Assembly: GCA_029204225.1 (NCBI GenBank)
Contig: CM055094.1
Coordinates: forward strand, 66,796,536-66,860,535
From: Diphasiastrum complanatum
Lineage: Eukaryota; Streptophyta; Lycopodiopsida; Lycopodiales; Lycopodiaceae
Direction: 5' to 3'
DNA: 64,000 bases
Within the stretch, counting starts at the first letter, position 1. Each line of letters starts with the position of its first letter. Both the position numbers and the translations under genes were made by a program. Below are positions 32,445 through 42,778 of the stretch, piece after piece. The notes beneath the pieces are model-generated. The model searched no databases, was not told where the DNA came from, and was given only the letters and a program-made list of their open reading frames with translations.

Positions 32445-35400
32445 CTCCCTCTTCAACTAGTTTTAGCATAGATTTAGAAAGTACACCAAGACTTGTTCTA
32501 TGCTTGAAAAATAAGTCCTTTCCCAATGCTTTGGTAAAGATATCAGCCACACATTCCTTTGATGGGACATGTTCAAGCTTGATCTCTTTTGCCAACACTT
32601 GTTCTCTCACAAAATGGTAAGCCACCTCGATATGTTTGCTCCTTGCATGGAAAACCGGATTGCTTGCTAGACTTTGGGCTGAAAGGTTGTCACAAAAGAT
32701 GATTGGACTCTCTGAAAAATCCAGCAAATGAAGCTCCATAATCATCCTCTTGATCCACACCATCTCCTTTGTGCATGATGTCAAAGCTTTGTACTCGGCC
32801 TCACTAGAAGAAAGTGATATAGTTGCTTGTTTCTTCGACATCCATGAGATAGCTCCATTACCTATGAAAATAGCATGTGCATTTATGGATTTTCTATCCA
32901 TAAGGTCTCCTGCAAAATCTGAATCTGAAAAACCAAATAAGTTAGGTGATGAGCCTCTATAAACAATGCCAAAATCTTTTGTTCCCGAGATGTATCTCAA
33001 GATCCTCTTTCCTAGTTTCCAATGTTCTATGCTAGGATCTTGCATGAATTGGCTTAATCTACCAACACAATAAGATAAATCAGGTCTTGTGATGGTTAGA
33101 TATATAAGAGAACCTATTAGCTTCCTATAGAGAGTAATGTCCTCGAAGGATCTTTCATTACCTCTTATAGTTAGCTTTACATGTGATTCCATAGGTGTAT
33201 CAATAGGATTTGCATCTACCATATGAAATCTATTGAGAATAGAAATAGCATACTTCTCTTGTGAAATAAAAGTGATTTGAGAAGTTCTAATTACTTCTAT
33301 TCCTAAGATATAGCTCAAAAGACCAAGATCATGCACTTCAAATTCCTTTTTTAGTGCTTTCTTGATATCTTCTATATCTTCCTTGTTCCCTCCACTTAAA
33401 ATAATGTCATCCACATAAATTAGAAGGATTGTAACATCATTAGCACTAATTCTAAAGTAAAGTGAATGATCATACTCACTCATAGTGAAGTTTTGAGAAA
33501 GTAGAAAAGAGTTAAGCCTAGCATACCAACTCCTTGGTGCTTGCTTAAGACCATACAAACTTTTTTGTAGAAAACACACATGATTAGGCTTGCTATGAGA
33601 AACATAGCTCTCGGGTTGCTCCATGTAGACTTCCTCTTCAAGATCACCATTCAAGAAAGCATTAGAAATGTCTAATTGCCAAAGATCCCATCCATAAAGA
33701 GTTGCAAGGGAAATGATTACTCTTATGCTCACCATCTTTGCCACGGGTGCAAAGGTTTCCTCATAGTCAATGCCATGCTCTTGAGCATAACCTTTAGCCA
33801 CCAACCTTGCCTTCAACTTGTTGATAGATCCATCTTGATTTGTCTTTACCTTGAAGATCCATTTGCATCCAATTGCACTTTTGCCCTTTGGAAGCTCCAC
33901 CAATCTCCATGTGTTGTTCTTCATAAGTGCTTCAAACTCAAGATCCATTGCTTGGATCCATTCCTCTTTTTGCCTTGCTTCATCTACACATGAAGGTACA
34001 TCAAAAGAAGTTAGGAAAGCATAGTTGGATCCATCCACCACTTGCTTACCTTTGCCATCATAAGTGAGCCTTGAGGGTTTCACTTTATGCCTTGGAGTTC
34101 TCCTTGGAATTTGACTTGAAGAGGCTTCTTCAACATCCACATCCAATGTGTCATCAACTCCATTGTCATCAAGCACATTAGTTGCAACAACACCATCATC
34201 ACTTGAAACAACTTTTGGAATGTTACTTTCATCAAAAATGACATCCCTACTTGTGAACACTTTTTTGATTGAAGGAACATAAATCCTATATGCTTTGCTT
34301 ACTTCACTATAACCAACAAAAATGCCCTTTCTTGAAGATGGATCCTCCTTAGTTCTATCATCAAGAGTAATGTTGAAGTAGCAAATGCATCCAAAAGTTC
34401 TTAGAAACTTGACATTAGGCTTCGTACCAAACAAAGCTTCAAAAGGGGTTTTTCCTTCCAATACAACACTTGGCCATCTATTGCATAGGAAATTTGCACA
34501 CAACAAAGCATCACTCCAAAAAGGTTTAGGAAGATTAGCATTCAATCTCATTGCCTTTGCACTCTCACACAAGGTTCTATTCTTCCTCTCGGCCACTCCA
34601 TTTTGTTGTGGTGTTCTTGGACATGTGTACTCCCTCTTGATCCCATGCTCATCGCAAAAGGCTTTGAATTTGTTAGAAATGTATTCACCACCATTGTCGC
34701 TCCTCAAGCATTTGATTTTGGTTGTAAATTGAGTCTCAATAGCAACTTTGAACTTGACAAACACATCAAACACCTCATCCTTGCTCTTTAGTAGATAAAC
34801 CCAACAAAATCTACTAAAATCATCAATGAAAGTTACATACATCTTAGCACCTCCATTGCTAATTGTAGTAACACCATGAATATCCGAATGCAAGAGAGAA
34901 AAAGGCATCTTAGATCTAGATATAGATCTAGTATATGGCAATCTATGTGATTTAGACAAAGCACATTCTTCACAAACATGATTCAAGCAAGTAAGAGACT
35001 TGGGAAGTCCCCTTACTACCTCCTTTTTGGCTATTACCTCCAAGGCCTTGTAGTTGAGATGTCCCATCCTTTTATGCCATACCTCTTGAATTGACATTTG
35101 TTCATTTGCCATGCATCCAACTTGGTTAGCAACAACACATGCATCAAGCTTGAACAATTTCCCTTGCCTTTTCCCTTTTGCAATGATACTACACCCCTTT
35201 TTGATCAAGCAAGCATCACCATCAAACTCAACTTTGAATCCTTTGTCAAGCATTTGGCTTACACTAAGTAAGTTCTTGGTAATGGATGGAATGAGCAAAA
35301 CATCTTTCAATTCTATATTCCTATTTGTAGAAAGTGAAATAGGAATTGTGCCAATCCCCTTGATTGCACACTCACCATCATTTGCGGTATAGATTACCTT

Positions 35401-36390
35401 CCTATCACCATCAAATGCCATTAAAGATGAAAAATACTCTTTATGATATGTCATATGAGAAGTGGCTCCACTATCAATCCACCAAGGATCAATGTCTCCA
35501 TGATTAGCCAACAAGCAAGATGACATAACAAAAGCATCATTTGAAAGAAGCTCATCCTCACCCTCATCAATAGTTAGATTGGTTTGCTTTTCCCCTTGAT
35601 CCCTCTTTTTCTTAAAACAATCACTAGCAAAATGCCCTTTGACTCCACAATAGAAACATTTTAGCTTAGATCTATCCTTCTTTTTGCCAAAAGTAGAGTG
35701 CTCACCTTGGTCTTGCCCTTTAGACCAATTGCTTTTACCTTTGCCCTTGAACTTGCCTTTAGAGAACATTGCCTCCTCTTCTCCTCCTTGAGATGTAGAA
35801 GATGCTCCCACTCTTGCTTGCAACCTGAATTCTTCAGCCAACAAGACCTCTTGCAAGTCTCCAACACTTGGTAAACATTTTTGGATAGCATAACTTTGAA
35901 CAAGATTAGCATGATCATCCAACAAGCCATTGAGAATCACTTGAACAAGCTCCTCATTATTTATGCCATCATTAATGCATGCTAACTCATCATTCAATGC
36001 TTTAACTCTCAAAACAAAAGCATGTCCATTCTCACTCTTCTTTTGCATACAAGAAAAGATTTGCCTTCTTAAAGTCAACACTCTAGAAGTAGACTTGGAT
36101 TCATAAACCTTCTTCAAGGCTTCCCAAGCTTCACTAGATGATGTGCACTTACCAACCTCTTTGATAAGCTCATTTGTCACATTCATCTTGATCATGTGAA
36201 GGGCTTTCTTTGCCCTCTTGTCATACCTCAATTGTTCTTGAGGTGCCAAAGGTCTCTCCTCCACACCTACAACAATATCCATCAACTCATTCATCTCAAG
36301 CAAAGACTCCATCCTTACTTTCCAAGTAGAATAGTTGAGGGAGGTAAGCCTATCATTGCTTTCCAACATGTAGCCTCCATTTGTAGCCAT
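32440..36390 (-). CDS. Copia gag-pol polyprotein, 1316 residues, intact
   Basis: A single frame from the ATG at 36390 to the TGA at 32442-32440. Domains in order: UBN2-type gag (about 1-200); a CCHC knuckle CFYCGVKGHFASDC (245-258); aspartic protease WWIDSGATSHM (DSG at 306-308); integrase zinc domain (H439, H444, C473, C476); integrase catalytic core with D503, D565 and E601, giving exact DD35E spacing; RT (about 820-1060) with YVDD at 992-995; and RNase H ending in ECVADIFTKAL. All key residues are present. Particle formation, cDNA synthesis and integration can in principle be encoded. The gag start and the missing gag/pol stop match plant Copia elements that use one ORF. Confidence 0.97.
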   Translation of the reverse strand: MATNGGYMLESNDRLTSLNYSTWKVRMESLLEMNELMDIVVGVEERPLAPQEQLRYDKRAKKALHMIKMNVTNELIKEVGKCTSSSEAWEALKKVYESKSTSRVLTLRRQIFSCMQKKSENGHAFVLRVKALNDELACINDGINNEELVQVILNGLLDDHANLVQSYAIQKCLPSVGDLQEVLLAEEFRLQARVGASSTSQGGEEEAMFSKGKFKGKGKSNWSKGQDQGEHSTFGKKKDRSKLKCFYCGVKGHFASDCFKKKRDQGEKQTNLTIDEGEDELLSNDAFVMSSCLLANHGDIDPWWIDSGATSHMTYHKEYFSSLMAFDGDRKVIYTANDGECAIKGIGTIPISLSTNRNIELKDVLLIPSITKNLLSVSQMLDKGFKVEFDGDACLIKKGCSIIAKGKRQGKLFKLDACVVANQVGCMANEQMSIQEVWHKRMGHLNYKALEVIAKKEVVRGLPKSLTCLNHVCEECALSKSHRLPYTRSISRSKMPFSLLHSDIHGVTTISNGGAKMYVTFIDDFSRFCWVYLLKSKDEVFDVFVKFKVAIETQFTTKIKCLRSDNGGEYISNKFKAFCDEHGIKREYTCPRTPQQNGVAERKNRTLCESAKAMRLNANLPKPFWSDALLCANFLCNRWPSVVLEGKTPFEALFGTKPNVKFLRTFGCICYFNITLDDRTKEDPSSRKGIFVGYSEVSKAYRIYVPSIKKVFTSRDVIFDESNIPKVVSSDDGVVATNVLDDNGVDDTLDVDVEEASSSQIPRRTPRHKVKPSRLTYDGKGKQVVDGSNYAFLTSFDVPSCVDEARQKEEWIQAMDLEFEALMKNNTWRLVELPKGKSAIGCKWIFKVKTNQDGSINKLKARLVAKGYAQEHGIDYEETFAPVAKMVSIRVIISLATLYGWDLWQLDISNAFLNGDLEEEVYMEQPESYVSHSKPNHVCFLQKSLYGLKQAPRSWYARLNSFLLSQNFTMSEYDHSLYFRISANDVTILLIYVDDIILSGGNKEDIEDIKKALKKEFEVHDLGLLSYILGIEVIRTSQITFISQEKYAISILNRFHMVDANPIDTPMESHVKLTIRGNERSFEDITLYRKLIGSLIYLTITRPDLSYCVGRLSQFMQDPSIEHWKLGKRILRYISGTKDFGIVYRGSSPNLFGFSDSDFAGDLMDRKSINAHAIFIGNGAISWMSKKQATISLSSSEAEYKALTSCTKEMVWIKRMIMELHLLDFSESPIIFCDNLSAQSLASNPVFHARSKHIEVAYHFVREQVLAKEIKLEHVPSKECVADIFTKALGKDLFFKHRTSLGVLSKSMLKLVEEGV
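32445..32455 (-). other. Polypurine tract
   Basis: GAAGAGGGAG on the minus strand, immediately upstream of the 3' LTR. It is also read as the last codons of the polyprotein. Confidence 0.9.
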
Positions 36391-36987
36391 GTTGCAATGA
36401 TTGATCTCTGATCTTTGACCTGTTCCAATGCACTAAGCACTCTCTTGAATCAACAAATGAAACACAAGAAGAAATCACAAAGATTTGGAACCTAAAACCT
36501 TACTTTTTCTCTCTTTTCCTCACTTTTTCCTTAATTTTAGCCACTAGTTTTATGATTTCTTGATCAAACCAAGACCAAACCTCAATATACTTGCTTTTCC
36601 CTCACTCCTAAGATTGAAATACACTCTTGAATCATTCAGCAAACTGAAAATCAGAGGGTTACATCAATTTTGAAGTTTTTGACATGAAGAAGCAAGAAAT
36701 TGAATCAAAAAACTATATGCTAGAATGGAAAACTAATAGGATCTTGTTGGATCTTGCATCTCCCTCTTTCCAAAACAATTTTTGTCTCCTTATTCTGATA
36801 AGTACAGAGGGAATTCGCCCTACTTCAATTGAAATGCATACAAATGATGTTTTGATCACAAAGATCCAATTTCTACACATAAATCAACAAGATTTTTAGC
36901 TAGAAACTTGATTGGAATGCTACAAAAGCAAACTCGCCCACAAATCTCTTCTAAATCTGGCAAAACCTGCACATTTGGCCGCCTAAT
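36391..36987 (-). other. Untranslated leader of the 31792-37652 Copia
   Basis: About 600 bp between PBS and gag start without a meaningful frame. Confidence 0.8.
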
Positions 36988-36999
36988 GCTCTGATACCA
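36988..36999 (-). other. Primer binding site (initiator Met-tRNA type)
   Basis: TGGTATCAGAGC on the minus strand, directly abutting the 5' LTR at 37000. Confidence 0.93.
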
Positions 37000-37652
37000 T
37001 GTGAAAAACTCAGATCCAAAAGATGCTAAAGTTTCATAAAGATCTTGGCCATGGAAGTTATGCACATCTAGATTGAAAAAATGATAGAAATTGTGATGTT
37101 AAGCATACTAAACATCAACTAAACATCAAAATCTGATCATAAGCTTCCACAAACAGAAACTTGCTGTCCCTGTCCGTACTTCAGAGCCTACAACCTGCAT
37201 TTCACACGTGTGAAGCCATAGCAACAAAGAAATCACAATTCTAGTGGCTAGAATGCAAGATATGAACAAAAAAGTGAGAGAGAAGAAGATGGATCTTCAA
37301 AGAGCATAACATTCATTCAATAGAATGAAAATGAGATGTGTACATACTCGTGGAGATGGCTATTTATAGCAGCCATAGTGCCTCTTGGCCACTTGTCTTA
37401 TGATAGGCTAAAATTGGGGTCCAATAGGATTCACCCATATACCTAGAAATTTGGTCAAATAGGAATGCACCAAATTATGAGCCAATAGAAGAGCTCCACA
37501 CTCGACCTCCTCTAATTAATGTGACCTCAAAAGTAGTGTACACATACTTTGGGCCTCTACATACATGTATGAACCTATCTCTAACTTTTATTTGGCCATA
37601 GGCCTACAAAATCTCAAGTTAGGAAAATACTACTAGTTGACAATTTTTCACA
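37000..37652 (-). repeat. 5' LTR of the 31792-37652 Copia
   Basis: The active promoter LTR for the minus-strand element. The TATA box complement lies at 37361-37368 and the CACGTG palindrome at 37201-37217. The right target duplication ATAAT follows at 37653-37657. Confidence 0.97.
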
Positions 37653-38286
37653 ATAATAACAAAAATTTTATGAACAAAAAAACATGCATGTTTATCACTG
37701 ACCCTGTTAACTTGAGTAGTGTCTTCATCGCTAGACTGATCTGAATGTAATTCATCTCGTTGTGATAAACTGCATATATGCACGAGTACAAAACACAAAT
37801 AACATAAAATTATTGTATGATTCTAATGTTTTGATTTTTAAATAGTACTATTCTTATACATTGTCGCTTATATGATTCTTTTGCATCTTGGTGCAGGCTC
37901 CAGCTCTACACGCATATCTCTCTTCTTTTGTTAACACAGGTATGAAAGTTCTACTCCAATATGTATTAAAGTTCTATAATCAATTTTCTTTTCTACTGCA
38001 TTTTAATATATTAGGGTTTATTGTGATGTATTGTATGTTTATGAATGTAGTAATCATGTCGGGGTCAGGCAGTGGTGAAAGCTCGGGAGACTTTGTAAAA
38101 AATTTATATGAATCATTAACTCGTGAGCAGAAACACAACTACAGAGTATGCTTAGCCAAGATGAGGGTGGTCCCTCATAAGCGGCCGCGGCTCCCGGTCC
38201 CATCGAAGACTCATCCACAAATTCTTATTATGACGTGGATCCTCAAGGCAATATAATTGCCAATAGAAAAGGAAAAAATTTTTAAC
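37653..38286 (+). pseudogene. Unidentified small ORF, probably frameshifted
   Basis: From an ATG at about 38058 the plus strand reads a protein-like stretch beginning MSGSGSGESSGDFVKNLYES and LTREQKHNYRVCLAKMR. In that frame it soon becomes nonsense-like. Another frame gives EDSSTNSYYDVDPQGNIIAN before a TAA at about 38284, which suggests one frameshift near 38190. A splice-like TTGTTAACACAG lies upstream near 37938. No family is recognised. Its position beside palindromic CACTA-like subterminal repeats suggests that it belongs to a DNA transposon. The rest of the interval is AT-rich. Confidence 0.35.
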
Positions 38287-38340
38287 ACGCCTCCGGCCAG
38301 TCCACCGTTGTTTTTTTGACATGGCGCCGAAAAATTTATG

Positions 38341-38530
38341 CACGTGGATTATCCACACGTGGATAATCCACGCAAAATTAAATTTTGAAAATTTTGACAA
38401 CTGTTTGGGAGGGAAGCTTGGTGGCGCCGGAAAGCAATTTTGGCGTGGATAATCCACGCGTGGATTATCCACGCAAATTTCAGTTTGTTCACCGAACCAG
38501 ACCAATATCTTTTGCGTGGATTATCCACGC
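38341..38530. repeat. Palindromic subterminal repeats, left cluster
   Basis: Copies of the 17-bp palindrome GCGTGGAT(A/T)ATCCACGC or close variants lie at 38341-38373 (two), 38442-38474 (two) and 38514-38530. Clustered short motifs near the ends are typical transposase binding sites in CACTA elements. Confidence 0.75.
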
Positions 38531-38539
38531 ATTTTTTTT

Positions 38540-39195
38540 TTTTGTTTTTTTGTTTTTTGCATGTTGATAATGACATGAAATTAGTTAAATAAATATATTT
38601 CTAAAGTAAATTATATTATGATTAGGCTATATTTTTTTTTTCTAAAGTGAATTATACTATGATGAGGTGTTTTTTTTTTTTTGCATGTTCATAATGAAAT
38701 GGAATTAGTTAAATAAATATTTTTCTAAAGTGAATTATATCATGATGTTCCTAGTTGATTGGGATTTTTGATGAGGGCGGCCACCTACTTTTATAAGACA
38801 GTTGACTCGGGCTACCAAGAGGGTAATTATGCATGATCTAAGGCTTTGATAGCTAGGGGTTTAGGGTCTACCCTAATGGTACTCTACCTAATTTCATATG
38901 CGAGATCATTTGATATGGATTGAGAGCTCATTTTGTACATACTTCGAGAGATTATCAAGAGATGGTGATTTTGGCAAGTTTGCTCTTTAATGAGGAATTG
39001 ATGAATGATGAATGTGATATTAAGAAAGAGCGAAACAATTACAAGTTTATGATTGTTTAATTTCTATTGCCCTTATTACTACCTTAAGTTTGATGATGTT
39101 CCTTCAAGTGTGAATGAAACTATAGCAATAAAACAGTGATTTGATGTAATGAAAAGTGAGGTGAGTATATGATGCATTGTTTGAGATACTTGTAA
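38540..39195. other. AT-rich spacer with a two-copy tandem repeat
   Basis: A unit containing AATTAGTTAAATAAATAT and a TCTAAAGT-AATTATA core occurs at about 38557-38625 and again at 38682-38745. No coding sequence is recognised in the remainder. Confidence 0.55.
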
Positions 39196-39355
39196 AATTA
39201 TTGATCCTCCATCAAAGATACAAAATGTTACTGTTTGCAAATGGGTCTTTAAGATCAAGCTTAATCAAGATAGTAGTGTGAACAATTATAAAACAAGACT
39301 AGTTGCCAAGGGATATGCTCAATTCAAGGGGATTGACTATGATAAAACACTTGAT
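39196..39355 (+). pseudogene. Short Copia reverse transcriptase fragment
   Basis: The plus strand reads VCKWVFKIKLNQDSSVNNYK, then TRLVAKGYAQFKGIDYDKT. This is the conserved opening of Copia RT, cut off right after the GIDY motif. It is a fragment only. Confidence 0.8.
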
Positions 39356-39880
39356 TTTGTCATAGTTTGTGGTGGTGATTTCATTAACTCACATGCTTTT
39401 AGTGATTTACTGCCTTTGCAACATTTGTAAAACATTGAGAATTTTCTTGGAACATGAAGCCGTACATGAAAAACATTATAGCATAGCATGTGCACCTGCT
39501 CACAGTGACGAGGCAACACCGATGTGTCAAAGGACTCCATGCTCAATGTTTTTGATGAATCAATCGCAAAAAATCCACTTGGATCCGATTTTACGGTTGC
39601 ATTTGGCCCTCTACAAACTACCTTGAATCATTTCACATCAAATAAAAAATAGTGTCCACTTTCACCAAATGACACATCATAAATATTTTGTATAGTTCCT
39701 ACATATTCTATATCTCCTGAGATGGGATTCCGATCTCGTGCACTACTTTGACTTTCTTGTTGGAAAGATGCTATTACACCACAATCATGTGTGCGTCTCT
39801 TGTTATCAATCCTTTCAGCACGAAAGTGGAAACCAAACTTCCCATATAGCATTATACATTTTGCATTGCCACATGACAAA
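39337..39880 (-). pseudogene. CACTA DUF4216-domain fragment
   Basis: Minus-strand frames 39628-39879 and 39337-39546 give RIDNKRRTHDCGVIASFQQE, EYVGTIQNIYDV, GHYFLFDVK, then MESFDTSVLPRHCEQVHM. They are clearly related to, but diverged from, the DUF4216 exons of 2457-2819. The two pieces are out of frame or separated by a small lesion. It represents a second CACTA lineage in the window. Confidence 0.7.
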
Positions 39881-40145
39881 CATGAATCTCATAAATAATC
39901 ACTGTGAATGAACATTGTGTTTCAAAATTATTAAACAAATATTGTTATAAACAAGAATGTTCTAATAATAATGCGCTCATCAATTTCCATCATCTCTTTT
40001 AAGCCTTGACGTAGACGATGAGGTAATTGCTTTATATGTGGACCGTTGTATTGCATTCGTCATCTACGTCAACCATTATGAGGATTATTGTCTCCAACAC
40101 TAAATGAGGATGAAGAATCCTTTATATCAAAATAACAAGAAGTAG

Positions 40146-40193
40146 GTTGAAACAATGCTTGATAAACATTTCCTCCCAACACTTGATAGATCT
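40146..40193 (-). pseudogene. Degenerate duplicate of the SET-domain tail
   Basis: The minus strand reads RSIKCWEEMFIKHCFN, matching RSIKFGEELFSKYSFN at the end of the 40443-40952 frame. It suggests a partial tandem copy of the last SET motif. There is no longer open frame around it. Confidence 0.5.
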
Positions 40194-40442
40194 AAATGTT
40201 GCATGTGAATATAAATTACCTCTTAGTTTAAAAAGTATGAACATACCAATGTATCTATTAGACAAATTTGTCTTTTCAGCTTGTTAACATTTAATGAACT
40301 CAAAGACGAATAATGCTCCTAACATTTAATCTAGGCAAATGATGAATAATGCTCCTAACATTTGACATATTTAATGACACAAACCAAATACAATCAAGAT
40401 GCATGGATTATACATCTCTACATATCAACAAAATTTAAATCT

Positions 40443-41448
40443 TCACATTTGACTTATTGTCTTTTGCAAACATTTGGGTAGAGGACGGTTGAAACTATAC
40501 TTGCTGAACAATTCCTCTCCAAACTTGATAGATCTAGTGGCACAGACCATTACATAAGTGCCCTTTACATTCCTAGTAAAATATTCTTTTTTTCCATTGA
40601 TGCATTCTTCAAAATCACAATTCGTCAATAGAGGGTGACCAATGGAACTATTTATATATGCAGCAATGTTTCCATGCACATCTGGACGTCCATCAATGTA
40701 TGTACGATTTTCCCTCGAGTTGTTGCCTCCTTGCATGCGTTGCTCCTCTAAAGAACAAGCATTTGAATTCAAGCCATATACTTGCATCCTCCATTGGTGA
40801 CAACACAAAGCATGCCAATCACCCCAATTGTATTGAGGTCTTGCATATGGCATCAATGTCACAACACTATTTAAAGGGACCTGAATACTACTCAATGCAA
40901 AAAGGCCCAAACCAGCCTCAGGAAAGTGTTCACTAGGCATGATCATGTACATTCGACCCCAATACGTAAATGATGTTCCATTTAATGGTAATGGTGCTAA
41001 TAAATGCTTTTACTAATGGTTGCAAGCTAGGTGGAAGAGGAAGGTCAGACAGAGAACCTAGAATGTCTTTTGACACATCAACAGTGCATAGTAATTTGCA
41101 ATTATCTTTCATACTAGTCATAATATGTCCAAGACGTGTTCTCTTTTTTAAAGGGGTGGTCATGTTTGTGGAATCCACGTGGAGTATCGTGGAGGACTCA
41201 TGTGCAACATCTAGGATAGGTGTGGTTGGGTGGTAAGAACGTTCTAGAGATTTGGAGACATGGATTGAATCACAAGGCATTGATGAACTAATTATATCAT
41301 GCAAGGGGTCATCATCAACAAGAGCATCATCTAGGGCCAATGATAATCCAAAATCAATATTCATGTGATTTATCCTATCAATAATATTCTCGATCTCTCT
41401 TGCAACTCTTTTTATTGAAACCAACTTATGGTGGTCCTTCTTCTGCAA
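40443..41448 (-). pseudogene. SET-domain-like protein within the CACTA element (one apparent frameshift)
   Basis: Frame 40443-40952 (169 codons) contains the opening SET strand AGLGLFALSSI (residues 13-23), then DGRPDVHGNIAAYINSS (88-103, the place of the NHxC knot), and ATRSIKFGEELFSKYSF (138-154, the GEEL..Y end). These are the hallmark SET motifs of protein lysine methyltransferases. The HS pair of the NHS motif is replaced by SS, so activity is doubtful. Upstream, frame 40933-41448 encodes an acidic, Ser-rich stretch ending QPLVKAFIST. Reading the two as one gene requires a frameshift near 41000, after which NGTSFTYWGR leads into the SET frame. A CT/GA tract lies just upstream of its start. 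It could be a captured host gene or a resident transposon gene. Confidence 0.6.
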
Positions 41449-41472
41449 AAGTTGAAAATGTTAGATGTACCA

Positions 41473-41598
<126 letters not shown>

Positions 41599-41948
41599 CA
41601 TGAAACATAACTTAATATATAACACAAACCGTAAACTAGTAGCATGAAACACAAACACAAACACACACAAACACACGCACCCACACACACACACCCACCC
41701 ACACCGACCTAAACACACATGAAGAGAAAAACAGAGAGAACATTATAGAGTGCTAATCAAAACTCCCGAACCATATGATTATATCCTACTCCAGAATGTC
41801 ACAACATGCTCCCTCCCTGCGGCGTTTGGGCTTTTTTGTGGAACTCATCTTCCAACAAAAAACATTTGAACTATGTCTTTAACGGAAGAAAACAAGTGCT
41901 ACACACCTTCCTAGAATTGGAAGTGTTGGTTACCTTTAACTCTTTCAT

Positions 41949-41950
<2 letters not shown>

Positions 41951-42020
<70 letters not shown>
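41951..42020. repeat. (CT)n microsatellite, about 70 bp
   Basis: Pure TC dinucleotides ending at GCGG. Confidence 0.97.
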
Positions 42021-42022
<2 letters not shown>

Positions 42023-42070
42023 GGATGTGAATGGAACACTATTATGGGTGATTGAATATGGAAATCAATA

Positions 42071-42245
42071 TTAACTACATCTAATCATTCTATTTGGATT
42101 TTTTCTTTTAGAAGCAAGTGAGAGATTAACTTCATCTAATCATTCTATTTGGATTTTTCCTTTTAGAAGCAAGTGAGAAATTAACTTCATCTAAATATTC
42201 TATTTGGATTTCCCTTTTAGAAGCAAGTGAGAGATTAACTTCAAA
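42071..42245. repeat. Three tandem copies of a 58-59 bp unit
   Basis: Each unit reads TTAACTNCATCTAA, then ATTCTATTTGGATTT, then CTTTTAGAAGCAAGTGAGA. Units start near 42071, 42130 and 42188 with a few substitutions. CTTTTAG looks like a splice acceptor repeated three times. Confidence 0.85.
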
Positions 42246-42318
42246 GTATCGTGGCACTCATCCTATCGCTCAATATTTATTGGCCAAACTATACTTGAAG
42301 TGTCATAAGGGTCAAAGA

Positions 42319-42537
42319 TTAAAGCATTTTCGAAAAACACTTTAAAGAGTTTACCTCTCGTACTCTTGGATTTTCTGTGTGCACTCCATTGGCCCAAATA
42401 TGATCGTTGACAATCCTCCTTGTCCGAATCTTAAGGCCTTTGCATTGTGTGCATGTACATGGTATCCTCTCATGATATTCTGGTTGAAACTGGTCCAATA
42501 ATTCAATTGCAAATTGCACAAATTCTTTCCGTGTCAT
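42319..42537 (-). pseudogene. CACTA transposase-associated N-terminal domain fragment
   Basis: A 72-codon frame reads TRKEFVQFAIELLDQF, then IPCTCTQCKGLKIRTRRIVN and DHIWANGVHTENP. The pattern FxxFA, CxCxxC, and V.DH...NG is that of the transposase-associated domain that opens Tnp2 proteins of CACTA elements. The rest of Tnp2 is missing downstream (the SET region intervenes). The tail after REV is probably intronic. Confidence 0.7.
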
Positions 42538-42778
42538 TCAAGTGAAAATTGACAAATTCTAACATGTGACGAATTGTAACATGTGACAAAAATTGACAAA
42601 ATAGTCTTTGTACATTTAGTCCATTTTAAACTTTCATTTGTGATGGAGTGGTGTTTGGCTTTCCAAAGAGCAATATACTATATCCAAAGAGCAAATCGGA
42701 TTACATCATTATTACAAATAAAAAAATTATGACATAAATCAATATACATACATTGGATGGATCAATGGGCGGTATACG

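Larger units (their letters stand above)
31792..37652 (-). mobile_element. Complete, apparently intact Copia LTR retrotransposon, 653-bp-LTR family
   Basis: The element is 5861 bp. LTRs of 653 bp (31792-32444 and 37000-37652) begin TGTGAAAAAC and end ATTTTTCACA on the plus strand. I noticed no difference between them by eye. The exact ATAAT duplication, the PBS directly next to the 5' LTR, the PPT directly next to the 3' LTR and a single uninterrupted 1316-codon gag-pol make this a candidate autonomous element of very recent origin. It sits inside the CACTA copy 2 region, so it is younger than that element. Confidence 0.97.

Noticed and set aside
38131-38150. CACAACTACAGAGTATGC as the left CACTA terminus matching 44800
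   Set aside because: Only the first eight bases agree with the right end and it lies inside a protein-like ORF; not enough to call the terminus.
42071-42245. Possible CRISPR-like repeat array
   Set aside because: Only three head-to-tail units with no spacers, in a plant nuclear context.
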